In this document: one piece after another, positions 37,897 to 49,800 of the stretch | Layout of the letters: each line of letters starts with the position of its first letter | Position numbering within the stretch: the stretch's first letter is position 1 | NCBI RefSeq assembly: GCF_016097555.1 | Contig: NC_054704.1 | Coordinates: 95,072,204-95,136,203 of the forward strand | DNA: 64,000 bases | From: Gigantopelta aegis | Taxonomy: Eukaryota; Mollusca; Gastropoda; Neomphalida; Peltospiridae | Direction of reading: 5' to 3' | Translations under genes and position numbers: made by a program | The notes under the pieces: model-generated | Seen by the model: the letters and a program-made list of their open reading frames with translations, nothing else | Told to the model about the DNA's origin: nothing | Database searches by the model: none

Positions 37897-40800
37897 GCCT
37901 AATTTCCTCCTGACGTACAGAGATGGGTGAGACTGGTACAGGTTCTGCTTCCTCCCTGGATTGCTCGACTGGGTTTTGGATGGGATACTGCAGACAGGAG
38001 GTTGTCTTCAGTTTGCAACCTTGCAATGACATCTTGGGGGAGGCTGGATGATATCAATCCTACCTTCGCATCGGCGCCAAACGTTTTCTCTGGCACTCGA
38101 TGCACATGGACTTGAACAAGGTAATAGCATCCTGGGTGATGTTGGCGTACTTCTTATTTATTACCCTCCTGGTGAAGATATAGCGGTGTCGTACAAATTT
38201 CGTACGCACCACCAGGTGCGTATTACAAACTGTATTTTAATTTGTCAACAGGGAACAGAGTCAATTTCGATTGGTTGGACAGCGACCTTATTAGCATAAC
38301 GGGACTATTTTTTTCATTCATAATTAATGTCAAGGTCAGTAACATCCACAACTTTTACTACAAATGTCATTCATTAAAAGTCGATGTAAACTGGACCGCG
38401 CGAGAAATATTTTTAAATAAAAAATAAAAATAAAAGAATGAATAGAACAATAATTAAACATATTCATTTTATTTATTATGTGGTCTACAAATTATTATTG
38501 TCAGTTGTGATTTGTGAATTCATCATTATTAAGATCTACGACAGTCACTTTTTGGACCCTTGTTTTGGCTTCGTACACAATAAATGAAACATATCCAACG
38601 TTAATTTTTTCATATGATATATTTGACAAAAGGTAGTTTTGGGTTTTTAAAACTTAAACTTAATATTTTTTGTAGAATTGTGAAAAAGTAAAATATACCG
38701 ACCTGTAAACAGCGTTGTTTGCTTGTTCTAGAAATTTAACAGGGGTCAAGGTTAGTAGACCAGTTTTTATTTTAATGTGGCGATGCATTGTAATAATATA
38801 GCTAATTTTGAATTTGAATGACGTCAGAATTCCAATGACGTCACTTTGCACCTCCTTACAATAACCACAAACTGGGTACATGACGTTTCCGTTTTAAGAA
38901 TGCTGGAAAAAATCCAATGCAAAATTCCTATTGATTTTTTTTGTTTTTCGAACATTACTGAAGCACCTGAATGTGTTTGAAGAAAATTCTGTGATTGAAA
39001 AATTGTACCTTGTACGAAATATGGATTTCAAGTGAATTTACGGTAAGATATGCTATATTTATTGTGTACAAAGAAAGCCAAAACAAGGGCGCGAAAAGTG
39101 ACTGTCGTGGACCTTAAAGTGCTGTGCCAGACTATACACTAAAATTTCAAATTCCACAATTAAATGCTTTCTTAATTCATTGCAATAATATTTTACACCG
39201 ATATGTAAATCAATAATTACGAAAATGCCCCATAAAAGTATTAAAACATCACTCCCGTAGAACACTGCCGGAAACGACCGAGTATTATTCTCGGTAAAAA
39301 CATTTTGCCTGTAAATAGCCGTGACGTCACGAAGGGAACGCGCTTCACAGAAACCTACCACGAGATGACTTCCAGCGCAAGCGAAAGTGGGATCGACAAC
39401 GATTGCCAAGCTCAGTGATCATGCGATTCTTCTTTCGATGATGAATAGTGTAGTAGTGACGACTGGACTAATATTTGTGCAACACAACAAAAATAATGCC
39501 TTATCAGTTTGAACCTGGAACATCTTCCGACGAACCACCGGCCTGACAAATGACGATGAAAATGGTCGTGGAGACAGCTTACCACTAATTTACAACTTTT
39601 ATTATTGTTTTGTTCTTTAGCTTTTCGTGCGAATTATTTTGCTACACTGTATGTTCTAATACTTGTGATGTAGTAGAAAAGACGATAAATAACTCTTGAA
39701 TTCTACGAGTCAAGTGGACCCGATATCGGTAATTTTAAGAAATAAACAAAAACGACTTTTAGTCCGTCCCATCCCTCTATGAAGATGGTTTTTTGTGTGA
39801 ATAATTTCAGTTTAGTTTGACGTAAAAAAAAGAGTAAAAGTGTTTTGGAAATAACAAAACAATACTATTTTTTGTGTGCAGTTGTGAAAACAGTCTGCTC
39901 AGAAATACATAACTTATTTTAATTTTAAGAAATAAACAAAAACGACTTTTAGTCCGTCCCATCCATCTATGAAGATGTTTTTTTTGTGTGAATAATTTCG
40001 GTTTAGTTTGACGTAAAAACAAAAGAAAAGTGAAAACAGTCTGTGTTTTGGAAATAACAAAAAACAATACTATGAAGATGTGTTTTTTGTGTGAATAATT
40101 TGAGTTGCAGTTGTGAAATAACAAAAAAACAGTGAACACTGCTCAGAAATAAATAACTTATAGCACATTCCATAGTATGAAAAAAGGTTTTCTCTGTGGG
40201 AAGGTATAGTAAAATTAATTTAATGTATTTATAGTCTGTTTTACAGGGAATGCCTTTTTTCATACTATGGAATTTACAAGTCATTTATTTCTGATCCGAT
40301 TGTTTTCTAAGATGCATACAAAATTAGCTTCTTTTTTTTTCTTCTTTTTTTTACACAAAAAACCCTACATTTTTGTAGGATGGGACGGACTAGGCTATAG
40401 ATACTTACTTGTCTGTACTTTATTGTTTTAATGTTCTCGAACTGTAAAGAAAAATCTCACAAATGAACGAGATGCAAACGACAACAAATCGGATCTCGAT
40501 GATTGCACGAACCGTACATGAAAAAAAAACTGACCGGAGTTGAAAGCATAACGCAATTTGGGACATTGACGATATGCACCCCAAGGTCGTTTTGGTGTGG
40601 ATGGCGTCGGCTTGTTGTCATTTGTTTTGTGTCGCAGAAAAATTGTTGGTACGGCATCTTTTTTTAAAAGCCATAACACATGGTATTCCCATATCTCGCT
40701 TAAGCCGAGCCAACGAATCGAAACTAAAGTGTCTACTGTCGCAACGGTCTCCGGCATTTCCTTCCCGTCCAGTATTTCCACGTTGTTTTAATCAAATTCA

Positions 40801-43800
40801 CACACAGCTTTCTCACAGCAACATTATTAGGAAATGCGTGAAGACTAAATTTATTGGCTTTTGTATTGCTACAGCCGCCAACAACACGCCGTTTAACCAT
40901 AATAAACACAAAAGAAGCAATGAACAATGGCGCTGATTATCGAAAGGAGTTCCCTTCGTGACGTCACGGATCAAATCTTACGGAAATTCCCGAAACGAAT
41001 TCAGCTGGTTCTGTTTTTCAGGGGAATATTTTTAAATGGAAAATATACCGGTATATAATATTTTTAATTTTTTTTTTTTTTAAATTTTAATCATATTAAA
41101 TAATATCTTGATTGATATAGCTCAGTACATCATACATCTGGAACAGCACTTTAACTTTTGAGATGCAAATGTTCTACAATCAAAGTAAGCTAGTATTTGA
41201 CAGTACATGTATGATGTCATTTCAAGATTCATGACTTCATCACATGATTCATGACTTCATCACATGATTCACCACATGATTCACGACTTCATCACATAAC
41301 TCATGACTTCATAACATGATTCACGACTTCATCACATGATTCACGACTTCATCACATGATTCACGACTTCATCACATGATTCATCACGACTTCATTTTAT
41401 GATCAATGACTTCATTATATGACACATGACTTCATCACATGATTAATGACTTCATCACATGATTCATGACTTCATCACATGATTCATGACTTCATTATAT
41501 GATTCATGACTTCATCACATGACTTCATTTTATGATCAATGACTTCATTATATGACTCATGACTTCATTATATGATTCATAACTTCATTTTATGACTAAT
41601 GACTTCATTTATATTAAATTTGTGAACAAAAAAAGCATCCATTTATGCCGTTACAGCTGTACCAAAACAAAAAGCTAATTCCCCTGAAATTATCAGTTTT
41701 ATTGATTGTGATTACTATTGCAATTAAAATCAATAGCATACAATATCTCAGATCTTTCCTGTTGGCTATAACTGATGTACATCTAAAAAAAAAATGCATA
41801 TAATAAAATAAATTACAGATTTTCATCCATGCCCACCCCAAGAATAAATATCCCCAAGGCACCCCAACCTTGACTTTGCCAAAATGATCTGGGGAAATAA
41901 ATTTTCAAAAAAGAAGACCCCCCCCCTCATTTTTGGTTTTTTAATATTGGCATGACCCTCACCCCCCACAATTATCCCTTAAAGCCGCACACCCTAGTTC
42001 CATCCAGCGAAAATAAATTATAATTTGGTTAATCTACAAACCTGTAACACACTTAGATCACGTTTTTATCAAATGGAGTGAAAAAGCAGGTTTTATATCG
42101 ATAAATACCATGGGAATCCCCATGTCCCAATTGCTTGAAATAATTTTGAAAGTTAGTATTCTGATGTCACCGGTATATGTCGCTCGAAGCACAACAATGC
42201 CTACATCACGACAAATTTCACAGACTTGGGGTGCGTTCGTTTCACCTCTCCAGGACATGTTCCAACTGTTCTGTCCTGGTTGTATCCCCTCTCCATATGT
42301 CGTAAGACTTAGCAAAATTATTGGTTTTAAGGGTTTGTAACGTTTTGTATTGAGACACTTACTTGTCTGAACTTTATTGTTACTGAAAATGTTCACGAAC
42401 TGTGAAGGAAAATCTCACAAATGAACAACAACAAATCGGATGTTGATTGCGCGAACCGTGCACGAGAAAACAAACCGAACCAAAATGATAACGGTCACGT
42501 GATATACCAATGTCTGTGACATTGAAATGGAAATATGCCCTCTAAAAATAGATTGGACCTCGCTTGCTTAACAGTTTTTTCTCGACAACACGTCTTGTGA
42601 AAAAATGCAAAAAAATGCATTTCGTGGTTTTACAAACATCAGGATTACCAAAAAGCACTTCAGGTGAATGGAAATGTGTATTCTAAATAATAAAATGTAA
42701 GTAAAGTGCAATTTTATTTGTTGAAAAATGGGGTTTCATAGCGAAAAACAACGCCGTAATGGTTAACAAATAAACGTAACTAGGGTGTGTCCCTTTAAAC
42801 ATATGCTCAATATGTGGTATTTTCAAATGCCTAAAAATATATAATAAAATATAAAATTTCAGCCTCCACCTTTTTAAAAAATAATTGGATGAAAATGTAG
42901 TATTTAATTAATTATAGATCAATGGTAAAGAATTACTTGAGATGTAACTGGAACTTGACTTGGATGTACTTGGCCTCCTTCCCTTGGATCTTCCCATCAT
43001 TCACCAGAGTCATCAGGGGTTGTAAGACGTCTCGCAGTTCAGTCATCTAGTTCACACACAAAGGAGTTTTGTAACGCTAACAGGAAATTAATACAGCTTT
43101 TTAATTACGACAGATAAATAGCATATTATATAAATTATAAAAAACAAAACTTTCTCCAAAAACAAAAAACCCATTTATAATCCAATTGATAAATTCCATT
43201 ACTTTTAATCTGCTGCTGTTCTTCAGTTTGGATACTATCAATTGTGCTTATAAAGTATCAATCAAAGACATCTTTTATTTTTAATGCATTAAGGGAGGGT
43301 GATCTAAAGGTAGCACTATACCAATTAATTTCCAGCTGGGACGAAGTTCGAGGTGCACCGAACTTTTGATAGAGAAGTTAACACCACAAGTCCTGTGATT
43401 GGTTATAAATGTGAGTGTGTTGGTGGTAAAAAAAATTAGTTTCATCTGGGCTAAAAATGTATACAATTTTAATTCATTTAGTACCACTGTGTCAAGTAGC
43501 CTTGTGCTTGGAACATGTATGGGGTACATGTGAAAAAAAGTACTAAAATTTTGCGCGAAACTAGGGGTGTTGTAAAAACATCTGGTTATACCGAAAATGA
43601 GCCATGAAAGGTCCCATTTTCTGCAGTTAATACTTTGAGGTAGGGGTTGTAGTACTGATATTTATGGGTCATAGTTTGGTTGATATATTGCATATAGTGT
43701 TTTTAAACACAAACGTTAACATGGTCGCCTATGGGATTTGAATTAGTATAGTCCAACCGATAGGAAATAAACCAGACTCAGTCTTTTAATACATTTTATT

Positions 43801-46800
43801 TTGGCTAAAACAATGTTCATATGTAATTTTAAAATGTATCTTTTTCTGTAAAAATCGAAAACAGTGTGAACAGAAAAACTGTATTAGCTCCGTTTATTTT
43901 AACCATATCCGTAAAATCAAAAACATTTTGTGTTTTAACACTAAATAGCTCCATTTAAATGACTTCACCTTATCTGTAAAATCTTGAATCAACGTCAGTA
44001 GTTCTGGAGATTCTTTCTTAAGAAGCTGAATTTAAAAACACACAAAGTAGCATTAGAATAATCATTTTAAAATAATTCAACAAATGTCAAAAAAGTTATT
44101 AGGATGTTTTGAGACTGAAATGTTTGATGATATTACATTTTGTTCCTAGAATTCCACAAAGGTAACATTATAATATAGCCACCTTTATGGGCTACTAGTC
44201 CCCCACACTAGTGGAAAGTATTTCTTAAATTTTACTCCTAATACTGAGAAAATCATTATGATGTAATTATCTGTGTAAAGATTACTTACCAATAAAAATA
44301 AACCATTTAGCCTAAGACACTAGTATAAAAGTGACTTTTACAGCACATACCTCTAGTTTTTCTCTCCTGGGTAATTTTGAAAGATCTTTTACAATCTTTT
44401 CTTTATCTCCAGGCTTTTCCTCCATCATTCTTGTAGGCTAAAAAAATATTTGAAAAAATAAACAAAACATAAATGCAACAATACAGATCTTAAGCAAAAC
44501 AAAAATGAATAAAATCGTAAATAATTAAATACTAGAATAATTATAGGTTTAACAATGAAAATATAATTATGTCAGCAAGGTTACCAGAATTACATTTATT
44601 ATTATTATTATTATTAAAGGGTTATAAGAATGGAAGGACAAAAATGTTGTATACAGTAATGAAGAGAACTCTTCTCATAAATACTTAACCTGACCTATCA
44701 CCACATGCATTCCACCCCTCCCAATACCCATGGACTAGTCCAAACATCTCAACAACCAATCTAATGGTTAATGTATGAAAAGCAAATATTATTTCCAATT
44801 TAAAAAAAACAAAAACATTATAACTTTGAAAGAAAAGGGATATAAATTACTCATTAGCACATTTTAAAATTATGGCTATCTGGTGTCTCACATATGGTTA
44901 CTGGTTGAAAATAAGAGAAAGGAAATCTGCTGCTGCCACATAAGCTACTCTTTCCAATAAAGCAGCAAGGGATTATATATATGCATTTGACAACTGACAG
45001 TTCAATTCATAATACACCTGTAAAGTACCAGTCATGGCAACTGGCTGGGACAGAGAAATCCCCCCCCCCCCCCCCCCACACTAACCGTGAAGAATCTTAC
45101 ACTAACCTTGAAGAATCTCACACTAACCTTGAAGAATCTCACACTAACCGTGAAGAATCTTACACTAATCTCACACTAACCTTGAAGAATCTCACACTAA
45201 CCGTGAAGAATCTCACACTAACCGTGAAGAATTTTACACTAACCGTGAAGAATCTCACACTAACCTTGAAGAATCTCACACTAACCGTGAAGAATTTTAC
45301 ACTAACCATGAAGAATCTTACACTAACCTTGAAGAATCTCACACTAACCTTGAAGAATCTCACACTAACCGTGAAGAATCTCACACTAACCTTGAAGAAT
45401 CTCACACTAACCTTGAAGAATCTCACTAACCTTGAAGAATCTCACACTAACCGTGAAGAATCTCACACTAACCTTGAAGAATCTCACACTAACCGTGAAG
45501 AATTTTACACTAACCTTGAAGAATCTCACTAACCGTGAAGAATCTCACACTAACCGTGAAGAATTTTACACTAACCGTGAAGAATCTCACACTAACCTTG
45601 AAGAATCTCACACTAACCGTGAAGAATTTTACACTAACCTTGAAGAATTTTACACTAACCGTAAAGAATCTCACACTAACAGTGAAGAATCTCACACTAA
45701 CCGTGAAGAATATCACACTAACCTTGAAGAATCTCACACTAACCTTGAAGAATCTTACACTAATCTCACACTAACTGTGAAGAATCTCACAATAACCTTG
45801 AAGAATCGCACAGTAACCTTGAAGAATCTCACACTAACCTTGAAGAATCTCACACTAACCTTGAAGAATCTTACACTAACCTTAAAGAATCTCTCACTAA
45901 CCTTGAAGACATCCAGCGCAAAGTCTTGGTCGTCAAGTTCGTCAGCCATTCTCTTCTGTATGGCGAGAGCTTCCTTCTCTTCTAGAGCCGCTACGCCTTC
46001 CTCATCCTCCGACCCAGCTAGATCTATACACAACAGTCAATAATTATAATGTGACAATCTGGATATAGCAACCGATAAACCATTAGATACATATGTACAT
46101 AACACCAGAAAAAACTAAATAGTTGTTTTACGCACCATGAAAAGATTGCTACAGAACCATACACTATTCTTGAGAATTGTGTTACATACTTTAATTTGTT
46201 TGTTTAAAGTGCAAGTATATCAAAAGAAGGCCAATCTCCGAGTTTTTCTAAAATATTTTGCAATATATTGTCATAAAAAGGAATACAGAGAAAACCCTCC
46301 AAACCAGATGTCCCTTTAAAATATCAGTATAGAACAGAACCTCTTTATACCAGATACCCCCAAAACCAGACTTTACACTTGGTTCCGTGGGTGTCCAGTT
46401 TAGATGTGTTTAACTGTACTACCACACTTACCAATTCTGTTGTCCATAACATCTGTTCCATAGAACTTTGATCGTCTGCTTCCCCATGCTTTACTATCAG
46501 GAAGACCTGAAATTAATAACAAAGAAATAAATAAACAATTATTATGCCAATATATTGATCACACATATAAAAAACCCACATGAATGACACCCATAAAATT
46601 TTGCCTATGCAATGACTATGGTCAAATTTACAAAGCTTGTTTACATTTATGTTTTATATGTGTGTAATTACATACATTTACAATGCTTAAACACCTAAGA
46701 AAAACAGGCTTCGTAAATTCGGCCCAATATCTTTTAAAGACTATATCTTCTAAATACTTATGACAAAAGACCATACTGTTGGTAGTACATTCTAAAACAT

Positions 46801-49800
46801 ATATAAAAAAACTTGTGTTTACCATCATCACTATCCTCCAGATCACTGCCCATCTTGTCTCGGATGTGGGCTTGTTTGATTCGCCGCATCTGATTCCGGT
46901 ATTTATTAATCTCATCATCACTCAGTTCGTCGTCATCATCTGATACAACTGGCAACACTTCTTCCTAGAAACAACAACAATAACAAATTAATGAGTTTAG
47001 CACCCAACTTCAAAATGTATACACCAAAAAGAAAAATTAATGGCATTATGTTGGGAGATTTCACACAAACAAAATAGACAGTCATTTCGAAAATCTTTTT
47101 TAAAATTCTTCTTATTATATATGAAAGATCCATGAGAATAACATGTGAAGTCCATATAGACAGTCTATATTATAAAAGTTGGGTATGTCAACTTCACAAA
47201 ATAAAGACGTACACTTATGGTAGGCCATTAAGGCTTGTTAGTAAATCATGCATGCTTAAGTATAAATATTTTAAAATTCAATTATATTAAAATGTGTGTG
47301 ACATCACAGGTTATTCCCTTGGACCCTTTATGTATTAAATGCACTTTAACTGAAGAATGTACTTGATATAAAGTTATTTTCCATTTAAAAATTATTTAAA
47401 ATGTTGTCTCTATTCATTCATTATTTCTCTCTCACCACTTTTCTGTTTACAACATTTACAAGTAACTATCATAAGTATTTACAAAAATAAATAGCAATTA
47501 ATAACAAAAACAGACTACTGTTTTAAATAGTTAAAAAATACCCCCACAATAATAAAGTCGTACCTCACTGTCGGTATCCTCCATGTCATCTTTTCTGACA
47601 CCTTTATCCAATAAAACCTGTAATATTAAAAGATTCTCAGTTAAAATTGAAAATATGGAATTACACAACGAGTGCTCACATACAATGTCTATGTAACGTA
47701 ACTTGATATAAACACTGGTGCAAGTTCAGATAAACTCTTTAAGTTAATAATCATCTAACTGAGTAGAAGAAAGCAGTCTCTTAAGACATGTGGTTGCACT
47801 TTGGAGGTTGGAACTGTAGTAGATAATTTGATAGTTCAACAAAAATGGCCTTAAATTAGGTACAAATGTATGTCTGTAGTTTACATGTACCACTGTACAT
47901 GTGATAAGTGTGTGAAACATTAGGACCTCTGAGATATATTTTAGGGCATTATGGAACTAAAATGCTACAGAATTATTAGCTACATAGCACACGTCTATAT
48001 ATTCTAAATACCAATAACAAAATATAATACTGCTGAGAGATCAATGTTTTATTTATTCACTATCATCACCAACTTCAAAATGACTGCCCATCTTGTCTCA
48101 GATATGGGCCTTTAATTCTGATATGTTTAATTTCATAATCACTCATTCATAGACACATACGATAAATCTGTCTCTTGAAAAATTACTGCCCATCTTGTCT
48201 CAGATATGGGCCTTTAATTCTGATATGTTTAATTTCATCATCACTCATTCATAGACACATACGATACATCTGTCTCTTGAAAAATTACTGCCCATCTTGT
48301 CTCAGATATGGGCCTTTAATTCTGATATGTTTAATTTCATCATCACTCATTCATAGACACATACGATACATCTGTCTCTTGAAAAATTACTGCCCATCTT
48401 GTCTCAGATATGGGCCTTTAATTCTGATATGTTTAATTTCATCATCACTCATTCATAGACACATACGATACATCTGTCTCTTGAAAAATTACTGCCCATC
48501 TTGTCTCAGATATGGGCCTTTAATTCTGATATGTTTAATTTCATCATCACTCATTCATAGACACATACGATACATCTGTCTCTTGAAAAATTACTGCCCA
48601 TCTTGTCTCAGATATGGGCCTTTAATTCTGATATGTTTAATTTCATCATCACTCATTCATAGACACATACGATACATCTGTCTCTTGAAAAATTACTGCC
48701 CATCTTGTCTCAGATATGGGCCTTTAATTTTTGTTTTATTAAAGTAAAGTTGGGGGAAATATTAGGGAATGGTGTTATGGTAAATTTCTACTTCACCTGA
48801 AAGGTCTAAAACTTGGACTGATTTTCTCAGGCTGTTATTTTGAGACCTGAAACATACATTTCACTTGGCTTTAAAGTTTAAATTCAGTATGCTAATCAAC
48901 CAGTCAGCTACAGTGTATGTGCAGACACGGATGGCTGGGTTGGAGGTCTGCAGTCTGTTTCACCAACTGACTGTGTATAATGTCAATGTAGATGCATGAA
49001 TCAACAAGTGATGATCTTAGAAATTTACCCACTGCACTGCTGTGTTCAGCTGAGGAAATTACCAATTTTAAGAAACAAACCATGAACTGCTAATCAGTGT
49101 TCATGTACCTTCTCCCTCTGTGCATGGAATTCATCAATATCATCATGGAAGTAGTCGGACGAACTTGGATCAGGAACGGTTTCATTCTTGTCCTCATTTA
49201 GTCTGAAGTTTGGAGTACTTCGGGATGTTCTCGATGATTTTCTACCTCTAGATATGAAAAAGTAAACAAAATTCATGGGAAAATGTTTCTGTGTATCATT
49301 AAACCTTGTATTTGATATACATGTATTACTTATCAGTTAAAAATACAGTGGTCCAGTCCTCTAAATTCTGAGTCTAAAGTGTAGTCTACACCATGCTTGG
49401 TGCAGTTCACTGTTGGTGATATTGTATAGATTGTAACAGGACTACGTACATCACTACATGGTTTGCTAGATGGTTGTGGTTATATTTTATGATCATGTAA
49501 CTAGTTCTTTACAGGTCTTATACTAATTGGCCTTAACTGAGGGATACTTCGGGATGTCAGACATGTCATTTTCAAATTATTCTGCAGACCGTACTAGCCT
49601 GATATAGATGTTTTTCTAACATGACATCACAAGTGGGCTCCCTAAACTTTATTGTTAATCAAAATGTATCTGAATTGTGAAAAACACCCTCACAAATGAA
49701 TGACAACAAATTGGATTTTGACTGCACAAAATGATTGAAAACGTGCATGAGAAATTTTTTTTAAGAGAATAAAGCCTAACACAATTTGGGAGGTTAACAA

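Larger units (their letters stand above)
39114..41154 (-). mobile_element. THAP-domain DNA transposon flanked by TTAA, degenerate
   Basis: TTAAAGTGCTGTGCCAGA at the left and, inverted, TTAAAGTGCTGTTCCAGA at the right. An inner inverted pair CGTGACGTCACGAAGGGAAC lies about 200 bp in from each end, so the inverted repeats are long and imperfect. The minus strand carries a THAP-type N-terminus near the right end. Small for an autonomous element, hence internally deleted. Inserted in a UTP3 intron. Confidence 0.65.

Noticed and set aside
41215-41620. Tandem repeat considered as a CRISPR array
   Set aside because: Units are contiguous and variable with no unique spacers, in eukaryotic intron sequence.
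41614-41862. 82-codon minus-strand frame considered for the missing UTP3 block
   Set aside because: No resemblance to the Sas10 core; AT-rich chance frame.
44981-46043. Long plus-strand frames with repeated NLTLTVK- or EESHTN-type units
   Set aside because: They are other-frame readings of the 21-bp array at the UTP3 donor; no start context, splice sites or domain support a gene.
48175-48747. 190-codon frame with five 34-residue repeats
   Set aside because: It is the 102-bp pseudo-exon array read in an open frame on the strand opposite to UTP3.
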